DNA of 64,000 nucleotides from an uncultured Oscillibacter sp. (GTDB lineage Bacteria > Bacillota > Clostridia > Oscillospirales > Oscillospiraceae). Made by a program: the position numbers and the translations under genes. Location: assembly GCA_910584075.1 (NCBI GenBank), contig CAJTZI010000005.1, positions 1 to 64,000 of the forward strand, read 5' to 3'. The notes under the pieces were generated by a model, which saw only the letters and a list, made by a program, of their open reading frames with translations, was not told the DNA's origin and did not search any database. Shown here one piece after another: positions 20,837 to 28,942 of the stretch (position 1 is its first letter; each line of letters starts with the position of its first letter).

Positions 20837-21883
20837 TCAGTCCTTTTCGTATTTTTCCAAAAATTCCAGCAGGCCCATGTATTTGTTCCCACGAACGCCT
20901 ACCGTGGTTTTGGCGTGATAGAGGGAGCTGATGACAGCCTCCTCCACGGCCTCCACCGTGGACTCAAACACCCAGTCGATGTTCTCGTCATAGAACATCT
21001 TCATATCCCAGATGTTCTGATCACTGTAATGGGGCTGGTTGTTGGCGGTGGTAAAGGCAATGGCAATGTCGCCGCTGCCGTTGCCGCAGTAGGAGCCCAC
21101 CCTGCCCAGAGAGATCATGGCCCGCTTGGCCAGCCGCTTGAGCTGCCGCTCGTTCAGAGGCACGTCGGTGCCGATGATGATAATGACGGACCCGCTGTCC
21201 CGGAACTCCCGGCCGCACGCCTCGTTGCACTTCCGGGTGTCGATATGGCGGCCGCCGATCACAAGATTCCCGGCCGCGCCGAAGTTGGTCATGACCAGGG
21301 CGCCGGTGGTGTAGCGCTTTCCGTCCACTTCCAGCTGTCTGGAGGCAGAGCCGATGCCGCCCTTCAGGCCCAGGCACACCATGCCGGTGCCGCCGCCCAC
21401 GGCCCCCTCCTCAAAGTCCGCCGCCGCGCTCTCCACGGCCTGGAGCACGTGCTCCTCCGTGACGTGGAGGCCCCGGATATCATTGAGCCGCCCATCGTTG
21501 CACTCTGTGACCAGGCAGTTCACCGTGCCGGTTTTTACGCCGATGTCCGGGTTTTGGGCCAGCATATACTTCACCATGGCGGTGAGCGCGGTGCCGGTGC
21601 TGAGGGTGTTGGTCAGGATGATGGGCGACTCGATGGTGCCCAGCTCCTCGATCTGCACCAGGCCGGCGCTCTTGCCGAAGCCGTTGATCACGGCCGTGCC
21701 GGCCATAACCTTCTCCTGGAAGAGATTTCTCTCATGGGGGAGAACCGCCGTGACGCCGGTGTTGACCTCTCCGTGCCGGATGGTGACCTGTCCGACCTTC
21801 ACCCCGGGCACATCGGTGATCAGGTTGCGGGGCCCGCGCTTCCATCTGGAGTGAAGCTCCAGGCTCCCCTCGGGAATTCCCAT
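20837..21883 (-). CDS. P1-family (S58, DmpA-like) aminopeptidase
   Basis: This family of self-cleaving N-terminal nucleophile hydrolases acts on N-terminal L- or D-amino acids, amides or beta-peptides. The protein has 348 residues. Gly231-Ser232 in DSGSVIIIIGTD is the expected autocleavage site and nucleophile. GAVGGGTGM (160-168) and GGIGSASR (175-182) are the usual substrate-pocket stretches. ATG follows GAGGAGG. It has no signal peptide. It lies between the APC permease and the M55 D-aminopeptidase, so I infer a role in the same peptide or amide pathway; chirality cannot be read from sequence. Confidence 0.92.
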   Translation of the reverse strand: MGIPEGSLELHSRWKRGPRNLITDVPGVKVGQVTIRHGEVNTGVTAVLPHERNLFQEKVMAGTAVINGFGKSAGLVQIEELGTIESPIILTNTLSTGTALTAMVKYMLAQNPDIGVKTGTVNCLVTECNDGRLNDIRGLHVTEEHVLQAVESAAADFEEGAVGGGTGMVCLGLKGGIGSASRQLEVDGKRYTTGALVMTNFGAAGNLVIGGRHIDTRKCNEACGREFRDSGSVIIIIGTDVPLNERQLKRLAKRAMISLGRVGSYCGNGSGDIAIAFTTANNQPHYSDQNIWDMKMFYDENIDWVFESTVEAVEEAVISSLYHAKTTVGVRGNKYMGLLEFLEKYEKD

Positions 21884-21960
21884 AGTCTGTCCTCCTCGTC
21901 TTTCAACGAAATTTATATTGGCTGCCCAGCGGCGGGATCAACGCCTGTGCGTACAGCTTC

Positions 21961-23331
21961 TCACTGCTGCACCCGCTCCTTTTTGATCTTCGCGTCGAAG
22001 ATAAAGTAAACCACCGCGCCCAGGGCGGGAACCACCAGCCCAATGATGGAGGTAACAGGGTCCTCAATGAAGGTGTTGATCATGAGACCCGCAAACAGCA
22101 CCACGCTGATGACAACGGTGACGGGATAGCCCCAGGCCTTGTAAGGCCGCTCCAGGTTGGGAAACTTCTTGCGGTAGATGATGACCGCAATCACAACCAG
22201 GGTGTTGAACACCATGCCGGAGAACACCACCAGGGACGTGAGCTGGTCCAGATTCCGCAGGAGGACCAGGGCGATGCAGATGATGGCCTGCCAGATCAGG
22301 GCATTGGTGGGAACTTGGTACTTTTGGGACAACTTCGCCTGACTCTTGAAGAAATGACCCTCCACGGCCATGGCGTAGTAATAACGGGCAAAGGCGATGA
22401 TCATGCCGTTGGCGGAGCCCAGCATGGCGATCAGCATAGCCGCCAGAACCAATCCGCCGCCCCATCCGCCAAAGATGCGGTTGGCCACCTCGGTACCCAG
22501 ATACAGGTTGCCCTCCCCGATCATGGACACAATCTCCGCGTGTGGAATCACACGGTAGATGGCGAAATTGAACAGGACGTAGAGGACAGTGCAGGAGCCA
22601 ATGCCGATAATCAGTGCGCCGGGGAGGTTCTTGCCGGGGGCCTTGATCTCCTCGGCAACCGCGTTGGCGTTGGTCCAGCCCTCATAGGCCCACAGGGTTG
22701 CCACGGTCGCAAAGGCGATCATGCCGATGATGCCGCCGATGCCGCCGTCGTACTCCGCCGGAATCAGGCTCAGGTCAGGGGTCTGCCGTCCCATGACCAG
22801 CGCGCCGATGACGATGATGGCGATGGGGACCAGCTTGGCCACCAGGGACACATTCTGCAAAAGCGCCCCCAGCCTGATACCGAAGCAGTTATAGGCCGTC
22901 AAGGCGATGATCAGGGTGATGGCAATGATTTTGATCGTGGTCTCGGAGAAGCCGAAATACCCCTGCAAAGCCGTAGGCAGGGCAATGGCCACCGCGGAGA
23001 TGGAACCTGCGCCGCTGAGCAGCCAGCTGGTAAAACCGAACATGTAGCCTACCACAGGATGATACGCCTTGTCAAGGTACACCACCATGCCGCCTGCCGC
23101 CGGGTCGCAGGCGCCCAGTTCGGCAAAGCACAGTCCGCCCAGGATGGACACCAGTCCGCCTACAACCCAGCACAGCAGGGCCAGACCCATGCTCATGTGG
23201 GTGCGCTCCAGAACATAGGAGCCCAGGTAGAAAATGCCCGAGCCCACGACAATTCCGGCGATGATGCCGATGCCTCCAAATAGGCCCATTTCGCGTTTCA
23301 GACCAACCTGCTGTTCATTTTTCTTTTCCAT
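21961..23331 (-). CDS. APC-superfamily amino-acid/peptide-derived substrate permease
   Basis: A 456-residue transporter with 12 hydrophobic helices. GLFGGIGIIAGIVVGSGIF in helix 1 carries the unwound GSGIF substrate site of the LAT/SteT-like branch of APC exchangers. I chose ATG 23331, which follows AGAGGAG; the upstream extension is not protein-like and overlaps the sigma-54 promoter. It is the first gene of the minus-strand unit with P1 and M55 peptidases, starting about 60 bases after a -24/-12 promoter. It probably imports, or exchanges, the amino acid or amide processed by those enzymes. Confidence 0.92.
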   Translation of the reverse strand: MEKKNEQQVGLKREMGLFGGIGIIAGIVVGSGIFYLGSYVLERTHMSMGLALLCWVVGGLVSILGGLCFAELGACDPAAGGMVVYLDKAYHPVVGYMFGFTSWLLSGAGSISAVAIALPTALQGYFGFSETTIKIIAITLIIALTAYNCFGIRLGALLQNVSLVAKLVPIAIIVIGALVMGRQTPDLSLIPAEYDGGIGGIIGMIAFATVATLWAYEGWTNANAVAEEIKAPGKNLPGALIIGIGSCTVLYVLFNFAIYRVIPHAEIVSMIGEGNLYLGTEVANRIFGGWGGGLVLAAMLIAMLGSANGMIIAFARYYYAMAVEGHFFKSQAKLSQKYQVPTNALIWQAIICIALVLLRNLDQLTSLVVFSGMVFNTLVVIAVIIYRKKFPNLERPYKAWGYPVTVVISVVLFAGLMINTFIEDPVTSIIGLVVPALGAVVYFIFDAKIKKERVQQ

Positions 23332-23390
23332 AGTTTTCTCCTCTCTCAAATTTGAAACCATTTTTGAATTCCCGCTGCAAGCAAAATAAA

Positions 23391-23406
23391 AGCAAAAATT
23401 ATGCCA
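23391..23406 (-). promoter_or_regulatory. Sigma-54 (-24/-12) promoter of permease-P1-M55 operon
   Basis: On the minus strand TGGCATAATTTTTGCT fits the TGGCAC-N5-TTGC consensus with the required GG-N10-GC spacing. It points to the permease operon, and the sigma-54 activator gene is divergent. Confidence 0.85.
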
Positions 23407-23483
23407 CCTCTTGTCAAGGCCTGAAACCCTTACCTCGTCTGTTTCTCTCATAAATTTTCCATTTATCTCCAGATACTTTTGCG

Positions 23484-23525
23484 GACTAAATCTTATTTAA
23501 TCTTGTTTTTATCCCATTATTTGTG
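23484..23525. promoter_or_regulatory. Candidate upstream activator sites
   Basis: Read on the minus strand, this stretch has ATAATGGGATAAA followed by repeated AAGATTAAAT and AAGATTTAG, 80-120 bases upstream of the -24/-12 promoter. The same ATAATGGGAT motif recurs before the other sigma-54 promoter (25638-25650). I infer binding sites of the activator. Confidence 0.55.
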
Positions 23526-23532
23526 TTATACT
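23503..23532 (+). promoter_or_regulatory. Vegetative promoter of the sigma-54 activator gene
   Basis: TTGTTT, 18 bases, TATACT. The candidate activator site ATCCCATTAT sits between -35 and -10, so the activator may repress its own gene. Confidence 0.6.
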
Positions 23533-23575
23533 GTCTCTGCAAATGCTGATTTCGGCCGGCACGAGGTGAACAAAC

Positions 23576-25534
23576 ATGAAAAATGCCATTATCCTTTACC
23601 AGAACGATGAAAATCAGGAGGTTATCGACTTCCTGAAAAAGAGCTTTGAAGAGGTCTTTGACCAGTACATCACCTTTACAAACGTCTTTCTCAACCGCCT
23701 GGATTCCCGGGCGGCGCTGGCGGCAGACGCCTATCTGGTTTGGGAGAGCGGCATCCTCCAGGAGGTCAAGGACCTTGTGGAGGACTTCTCCAAGGTCATC
23801 ATGGTCACCCGCAGCCCGGCCCGGGAATCTCTGAACCTGATCTCCGCCATCCCTGCGGGCACCAACGTGCTGCTGGTGAACGACTCCTACGAGACAGCGC
23901 TGGAAACCGTACACGCCTTTTATGAGATCGGCGTCAGCCACATCAATCTGATCCCCTACGACAGCGCCTTGACCCGCACCGGAATCTACGACCAGATCAC
24001 CGTGGCGGTTACCCCTTCGGAGCCCCATCTGGTGCCTCCCCACATCAGACAGGTGATCGACATCGGCTACCGCAAGGTGGGCTTTGACACCATGTTCAAA
24101 CTCATGCAGCTGCTGGACCTGGACGTAGGCATCATCAATCGGAATCTCCAGCGGCACATTTACTCCGTTGTGGAGCCCAACGAGGGCTTTCACTCCAACT
24201 ATATCTACGGCTACCTGAAATCGGAGATGCTGAGCCGGGTGGTGGACGCCAGTGAAAATGGGATGCTGCTGACAGACGCCGCCTATCAGCCGGTATACGC
24301 CAACCGGCTGGCCCTGAAGATCTTCCGGGCGGACAACAAAAGCCAGATCCGCATTGCCGGACACATCCCGGAGGAGGTGCTGAATGCCCAGGACCACTCC
24401 GAGGAGCCGGTGATCATCGAGGGAGAGGCCTACGGCTACGAGAAAAATCCCATCCGCCTCATGGACGACGTGGCGGGCTACTACTTCATTCTCCAGGACT
24501 ACGCCAAAGCCAAGGCCCAGAGCCGAAGCGCCCGGCAGGCGGGCTTTACGGCAAAGTACACCTTTAAGGACATTCTCTGCAAATCCCCTGAGATGTCCCA
24601 GCTCATCGACACCGCCCGGCAGATCGCCGCCGCGGACGACACCGTGATGATCTGCGGCGAGAGCGGAACCGGCAAGGAACTGCTGGCCCAGTCCATCCAC
24701 AACGCCTCCTCCCGCCGCAATGCCCCCTTCATCGCCATCAACTGCGCGGCTCTGCCGGACTCCCTGCTGGAGAGCGAACTCTTCGGCTATGAGCCGGGCT
24801 CCTTCACCGGGGCCAGCAGCCGGGGGCGGAAGGGCCTCTTTGAGCTGGCCATGCACGGCACGGTTCTGCTGGACGAGATCGGGGAGATCTCCCCCAAATT
24901 CCAAGCCAGTTTTCTCCGGGCCCTCCAGGAGCGGCAGATCATCCGGGTGGGCGGCAAGGAGCTGATCGACATCGACGTGCGCTTCATCACCGCCACCAAC
25001 CGGGACCTCCGCCAGCAGGTCAAGGACGGCGCCTTCCGCAGCGACCTGTTCTTCCGGCTCAACGTGTTTCCCCTGTCCATCCCGCCTCTGCGCCGCCGGA
25101 AGGCGGACATTGACGTCCTTTTGAAAAACTTCCTCCGGCAGGACTACCGCTCCATCACCTCGGAGGAATTCGCCCTGCTGGACCAGTACGCCTGGCCAGG
25201 GAATGTGCGGGAGCTGGAAAACGTCTGCACTTTCTACCGAACCATGCACCGATTTCCGGACTATCTGTTCAGCGGTACGGAAGCCGCTCCTCCGAAAAAG
25301 GAGGCCATCCATCTGGAGGTCCTGCGGCTCATTGGGGAAAACACCCGGCTCTCCCACGGCATCGGACGGACAAACCTGATCTATCAGCTGCGAAACCGCA
25401 ATCGCCAAATCAGCGACCATCAGCTCCGCCTGCTTCTGGAGGAGCTGCGGCAGCAGGGACTGGTCACCATCCGCCCGGGCCGCTGCGGCGCCCAGATTAC
25501 AGAGCGGGGCACCGCCCTTCTGCGGAATTCATGA
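23576..25534 (+). CDS. Sigma-54-dependent activator with novel sensor and winged-helix C-terminus
   Basis: A 652-residue enhancer-binding protein. Residues 1-215 form a sensor domain I cannot assign (PrpR_N-like layout possible), 216-310 a PAS-like domain, and 330-560 the AAA+ domain with Walker A GESGTGKE (361-368), sigma-54 loop GSFTGA (408-413, variant of GAFTGA) and Walker B TVLLDEIGE. The C-terminus lacks the usual Fis-type helix; residues about 575-650 look like a winged helix (SDHQLRLLLEELRQQGLVTI). ATG follows GAGGTGA. Both neighbouring units have -24/-12 promoters, so I infer that it activates them in response to a D-amino-acid or peptide signal. Confidence 0.93.
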   Translation: MKNAIILYQNDENQEVIDFLKKSFEEVFDQYITFTNVFLNRLDSRAALAADAYLVWESGILQEVKDLVEDFSKVIMVTRSPARESLNLISAIPAGTNVLLVNDSYETALETVHAFYEIGVSHINLIPYDSALTRTGIYDQITVAVTPSEPHLVPPHIRQVIDIGYRKVGFDTMFKLMQLLDLDVGIINRNLQRHIYSVVEPNEGFHSNYIYGYLKSEMLSRVVDASENGMLLTDAAYQPVYANRLALKIFRADNKSQIRIAGHIPEEVLNAQDHSEEPVIIEGEAYGYEKNPIRLMDDVAGYYFILQDYAKAKAQSRSARQAGFTAKYTFKDILCKSPEMSQLIDTARQIAAADDTVMICGESGTGKELLAQSIHNASSRRNAPFIAINCAALPDSLLESELFGYEPGSFTGASSRGRKGLFELAMHGTVLLDEIGEISPKFQASFLRALQERQIIRVGGKELIDIDVRFITATNRDLRQQVKDGAFRSDLFFRLNVFPLSIPPLRRRKADIDVLLKNFLRQDYRSITSEEFALLDQYAWPGNVRELENVCTFYRTMHRFPDYLFSGTEAAPPKKEAIHLEVLRLIGENTRLSHGIGRTNLIYQLRNRNRQISDHQLRLLLEELRQQGLVTIRPGRCGAQITERGTALLRNS

Positions 25535-25637
25535 CAGCCAGCAAGCCGCTGTCTTACGAACAACAGGCCGCCTCCGGCGGCCCATTGTCTGCGGTCTTTG
25601 AATCCCGCCGATGGATAAAACGAGATAAAAATAGGAT

Positions 25638-25650
25638 ATAATGGGATTAT
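25638..25650. promoter_or_regulatory. Candidate activator site before the deacylase gene
   Basis: Perfect inverted repeat ATAAT-GGG-ATTAT, preceded by GATAAAA repeats (about 25614-25631). It resembles the site at 23511-23525 and lies about 60 bases upstream of the -24/-12 promoter. Confidence 0.6.
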
Positions 25651-25708
25651 TTGTCCAGGCTTTCTTTGAAAATTCCCGGAAAATGCCGGACAGACCGTTC
25701 CATTTTCC

Positions 25709-25724
25709 TGGCACAGTTTTTGCA
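25709..25724 (+). promoter_or_regulatory. Sigma-54 (-24/-12) promoter of deacylase-hydrolase operon
   Basis: TGGCACAGTTTTTGCA is an almost perfect match to the sigma-54 consensus with GG-N10-GC spacing, about 60 bases before the deacylase start. Confidence 0.92.
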
Positions 25725-25782
25725 TTGCATGATCGGTCAGCATCAATCACAGCAAAAAAGCGTGACAGGAGGAAATCGCATC

Positions 25783-27363
25783 ATGTACGACCTGGTGATC
25801 CAAAATGTCCGGGTGATCGACGGCTCCTCCGCCCCCTGGTTCCGAGGCTGGGTGGGCATGAGGGACGGCGTCATCGCCGCCGTGGGAACCGGCAGACCTC
25901 CGCAAGACGCCCGGGAGACAGTGGACGGAGAGGACCGGTATCTCACCCCCGGCTTCATCGACATCCACTCCCACAGCGACGTCAGCCTGCCGGCGTGCCC
26001 CACGGCGGAGAGCCGGATTCTCCAGGGCATCACCACGGAGATCGGCGGGGACTGCGGCATCTCCGCCGCTCCGGTGAGCCGGGACCCGGTGCGGAAGCAG
26101 CAGCTCCGAGACTACGTGGGCGGCCTGGAGTATAACTGGGAGGGCGTCGGGGACTACCTGGATCTGCTGGAGGCCAAGCGGACCAGCGCCAACTTCGGCA
26201 CCGCCGTGGGCCACGGCACCATCCGCGTGGCGGCCATGGGGTTTGACGCCCGCGAGCCAGCCCCGGCGGAGATGGAAGCTATGAAGGCCATGCTCCGGCA
26301 GTCCCTGAAGGAGGGCGCCTTCTGCCTCTCCAGCGGCCTGATCTATCCCCCGGGGTGCTACGCCGGTACGGACGAGCTGGTGGAGCTGTGCCGGGAGCTG
26401 GTGCCCTACGGCGCGTTCTACGAGACCCACATGCGGGACGAGGGCGAGCACGTGGTAGAGGCCGTGAGGGAGGCTCTGGAGATCTGTGAACGCTCCGGTG
26501 CGCCGCTGCAGATCGCCCACCACAAGGTAACCCGCAAGAGCGTCTGGCAGGTCCACTGCAAAACCACCATCGCCCTGGTGGACCAGGCCCGCCGCCGGGG
26601 GCTGGACGTGAAGCTGGACCAGTACCCATACAGCGCCTCCGCCACCACTCTGGACAGCAACGCCCCCCTCTGGGCCTTTGAAGGCGGCGTGGAGCGCCTG
26701 CTGGCCCGGCTCCAGGACCCGGAGCTCCGGCCCCGCATTAACGCCGAGGCCAACGCCAGCCATGCAGGCCGCTGGGGGGACATCTACATCCCCTATGTAT
26801 CCACGGAGAAGAACCAGTGGACTGTGGGCAAATCCATCTTGGAGATTGCCGGGATCCGGGGCGTGGACCCCGCCGATGCCTGCTTCGATCTGATCGTGGA
26901 GGAGCGGTGCCGGGTGGGTGAGGTCAACTACGGGATGTGCGAAGAGGACATTGCGTATATCATGTCCCAGCCCTACACCATGATCGGCTCCGACGGCGAG
27001 GCCGCCTCCCTGGACCACGGCGGCCAGCCCCACCCCAGGTGGTACGGCACCTTCCCCCGGGTGATCGCAAGATACTGCCGGGAGCGGAAGCTGTTCCCCC
27101 TGGAGACCGCCATTTTCAAGATGACGGGCCTGCCCGCCTGCCGCCTGGGCCTTCAGGACCGGGGGCTGATCCGGGAGGGGATGCAGGCGGATCTGGTGCT
27201 CTTCGACTTTGACGAGATCGAGGACACCCCTACTTACGAAAATCCGAAGCAGCCCTGCCGGGGCATCCGCCGCGTCTACGTCAACGGCGCACTGACGGCT
27301 CTGGACGGTGTCCACACCGGGGCTAGAAACGGCCATATACTGAGAAAAGGAAGGAACGCATGA
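25783..27363 (+). CDS. N-acyl-D-amino-acid deacylase (D-aminoacylase family)
   Basis: A zinc amidohydrolase that frees D-amino acids from N-acyl forms. The 526-residue protein has the metal motif FIDIHSHSD (His62, His64), GGDCG with Cys91 in the position of the family's ligand Cys, YETHMRDEG and QIAHHKV, and ends with the usual beta-sandwich strand (GIRRVYVNG). I chose ATG 25783 behind ACAGGAGG; a longer frame from 25651 overlaps the sigma-54 promoter and is not plausible. Its stop overlaps the next start by 4 bases (ATGA). It fits the D-amino-acid theme of the locus; a related amidase or N-acyl-glutamate activity is possible. Confidence 0.92.
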   Translation: MYDLVIQNVRVIDGSSAPWFRGWVGMRDGVIAAVGTGRPPQDARETVDGEDRYLTPGFIDIHSHSDVSLPACPTAESRILQGITTEIGGDCGISAAPVSRDPVRKQQLRDYVGGLEYNWEGVGDYLDLLEAKRTSANFGTAVGHGTIRVAAMGFDAREPAPAEMEAMKAMLRQSLKEGAFCLSSGLIYPPGCYAGTDELVELCRELVPYGAFYETHMRDEGEHVVEAVREALEICERSGAPLQIAHHKVTRKSVWQVHCKTTIALVDQARRRGLDVKLDQYPYSASATTLDSNAPLWAFEGGVERLLARLQDPELRPRINAEANASHAGRWGDIYIPYVSTEKNQWTVGKSILEIAGIRGVDPADACFDLIVEERCRVGEVNYGMCEEDIAYIMSQPYTMIGSDGEAASLDHGGQPHPRWYGTFPRVIARYCRERKLFPLETAIFKMTGLPACRLGLQDRGLIREGMQADLVLFDFDEIEDTPTYENPKQPCRGIRRVYVNGALTALDGVHTGARNGHILRKGRNA

Positions 27364-28142
27364 TGAGCGCCAAGAAACGCATTTTGGAGGAGATCAAGAC
27401 CTTCCCCGGCCAGTCCGGCATCTACTATCAGAACCTGGAGACCGGCGAGACCTGGGGGTACGGGGAAAAGGCCTCCTATCTTGCCGCCAGCATTGTGAAG
27501 CTGCCGCTGATGGCCGCCATTCTCCTGTGGAAATCCAGGGGAGAGACCAGCTTTGACGACAAGGTGACCATCCGGGAGGACCAGAAAATCCCCGGCTGCG
27601 GCGCGGTGCAGTTTCTCAACGGCGACGTGACGCTGACTGTGGGCAAGCTGTGCAAGCTGATGATCGTCATCAGCGACAGCTGCGCCACCAACGCCCTCTT
27701 CCGCCACTACGGCGCCGAGGCCATCCGCCAGGCGTTTTTGGAGCTGGGGCTCACCGGCACGCAGTTCAACCGGGAGTACTGGGACGAGGAGCGGGAAAAG
27801 CAGGGCATCAACAACTACTTCGTACCCGAGGAGATGGGCGGACTGCTGCGGCGGATGTATGACCGCACTCTGGTGGACAGGGAGTCCTCGGATTGGCTGG
27901 AGGACATCCTGCGCCAGCAGCAGATCAACCACAAGCTGGGTGGAAAGCTGCCCATGGACTTCCCCATGGCCCACAAGACCGGCGATGAGGAGGACAAGGC
28001 CCACGACGTGGGCATTGTCTTCACCAAGTCCCCCTTCATCGCCTGCTTCGCCTACGTGGGCCCCCATATGCAGGACTACGAGGATTTCATCCGCCGCGCC
28101 GCCCGGATGCTGGCGGACGAAAACGGCGGCGTGGATATGTAG
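27360..28142 (+). CDS. Class A beta-lactamase-fold serine hydrolase, cytoplasmic
   Basis: A 260-residue member of the penicillin-binding/beta-lactamase family. It has SIVK (Ser44, Lys47) as SxxK, SDSCATN (105-111) in place of SDN, and HKTG (205-208) as the third motif. There is no signal peptide or membrane segment, unusual for a drug-inactivating beta-lactamase. It is translationally coupled to the D-aminoacylase gene and lies in the sigma-54 locus, so I think it is a peptidase or amidase for D-amino-acid-containing compounds rather than a resistance enzyme. The Ser for Asn change in the second motif may alter substrate choice. Confidence 0.88.
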   Translation: MMSAKKRILEEIKTFPGQSGIYYQNLETGETWGYGEKASYLAASIVKLPLMAAILLWKSRGETSFDDKVTIREDQKIPGCGAVQFLNGDVTLTVGKLCKLMIVISDSCATNALFRHYGAEAIRQAFLELGLTGTQFNREYWDEEREKQGINNYFVPEEMGGLLRRMYDRTLVDRESSDWLEDILRQQQINHKLGGKLPMDFPMAHKTGDEEDKAHDVGIVFTKSPFIACFAYVGPHMQDYEDFIRRAARMLADENGGVDM

Positions 28143-28171
28143 GCCCCCCTGCGCCATTTCCCTCATCCTTT

Positions 28172-28204
28172 GGGCGTTCCCCCACGGGGGGACGCCCGTT
28201 TTTT
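28172..28204 (+). terminator. Terminator of the deacylase-hydrolase operon
   Basis: GGGCGTTCCCCC pairs with GGGGGGACGCCC (one G-T pair), followed by six T. Confidence 0.93.
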
Positions 28205-28231
28205 GCCTTTCAGGCGGGCCGGCGGCATAAT
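28203..28231 (+). promoter_or_regulatory. Possible promoter of the SSB-like gene
   Basis: TTGCCT, 17 bases, CATAAT, starting in the T-run of the preceding terminator and about 50 bases before the next start. Confidence 0.45.
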
Positions 28232-28281
28232 CCGGACGGGCCTCTCATAGAATACAGCATCACAACCGAGAGGTGGAAGAC

Positions 28282-28902
28282 ATGACAACTCAAATCCGGA
28301 ACGAGGTGCTGCTGGAGGGCGTTGCCCTGGAGACGCCCTCCCTGTCCCATGAAAACCACAGCACCCGCTTTTACCGCTTTCCGCTCCAGGTGCCCCGGCT
28401 GTCCGGCCAGGTGGACATCCTGCCCGTTCTGCTACCGGAGCCCATGCTGGCCCAGGTGACTGTGGGGGCGGACCTCCGTGTCCAGGGACAGCTCCGCTCC
28501 TTTAATAACCGCAGCGGCGTGGGAAGCCGCCTGGTGCTGACGGTGTACAGCCAACACCTCGCCCCCGGACTGGACGAACCCTGCAACCAGATCCTTCTCT
28601 CCGGCACGCTTTGCAAGCCGCCGGTATTTCGCCGCACGCCCCTGGGCCGCAGCATCTGTGACCTCATGCTGGCCGCCCCACGAAAATACGGCCGGGCGGA
28701 CTACCTGCCCGTGATCGCCTGGGGCCAGCTGGCAGTGCGCGCCGGACGGCTCCAGGTGGGCGACCCCCTGGCCCTGGAGGGCCGGGTCCAGAGCCGTACA
28801 TACCACAAGGTCACAGACCTGGGCACCGAGGAGCGGGTGGCCTACGAGGTATCCATGATGCACCTGCTGGACACGGCGCCGACTGCAGAGCCGGAGCTGT
28901 GA
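28282..28902 (+). CDS. SSB-like protein with two OB-type halves
   Basis: A 206-residue protein with a repeated pattern: ALETPSLSHENHSTRFYRFPLQVPRLSG....LRSFNNRSGVGSRLVLTVY in the first half and CKPPVFRRTPLGRSICDLMLAAPRKYGRADYLPVIAWG in the second. The latter is the usual OB-fold strand set of single-stranded DNA-binding proteins. Oscillospiraceae carry such stand-alone SSB relatives; their exact role (replication or competence) is not known to me. I chose ATG 28282 behind GAGAGGTGG over GTG 28273. No replication gene is adjacent. Confidence 0.75.
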   Translation: MTTQIRNEVLLEGVALETPSLSHENHSTRFYRFPLQVPRLSGQVDILPVLLPEPMLAQVTVGADLRVQGQLRSFNNRSGVGSRLVLTVYSQHLAPGLDEPCNQILLSGTLCKPPVFRRTPLGRSICDLMLAAPRKYGRADYLPVIAWGQLAVRAGRLQVGDPLALEGRVQSRTYHKVTDLGTEERVAYEVSMMHLLDTAPTAEPEL

Positions 28903-28906
28903 CAAA

Positions 28907-28938
28907 ACGGCGCCCGAAGACCTGTCTCCGGGCGCCGT
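28907..28938. terminator. Bidirectional hairpin between SSB-like and NUDIX genes
   Basis: ACGGCGCCCG (28907-28916) pairs with CGGGCGCCGT (28929-28938) between two converging genes. Confidence 0.8.
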
Positions 28939-28942
28939 CTCA

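Noticed and set aside
27360..28142. Antibiotic-resistance beta-lactamase
   Set aside because: No signal peptide, altered SDN motif and a metabolic operon context.
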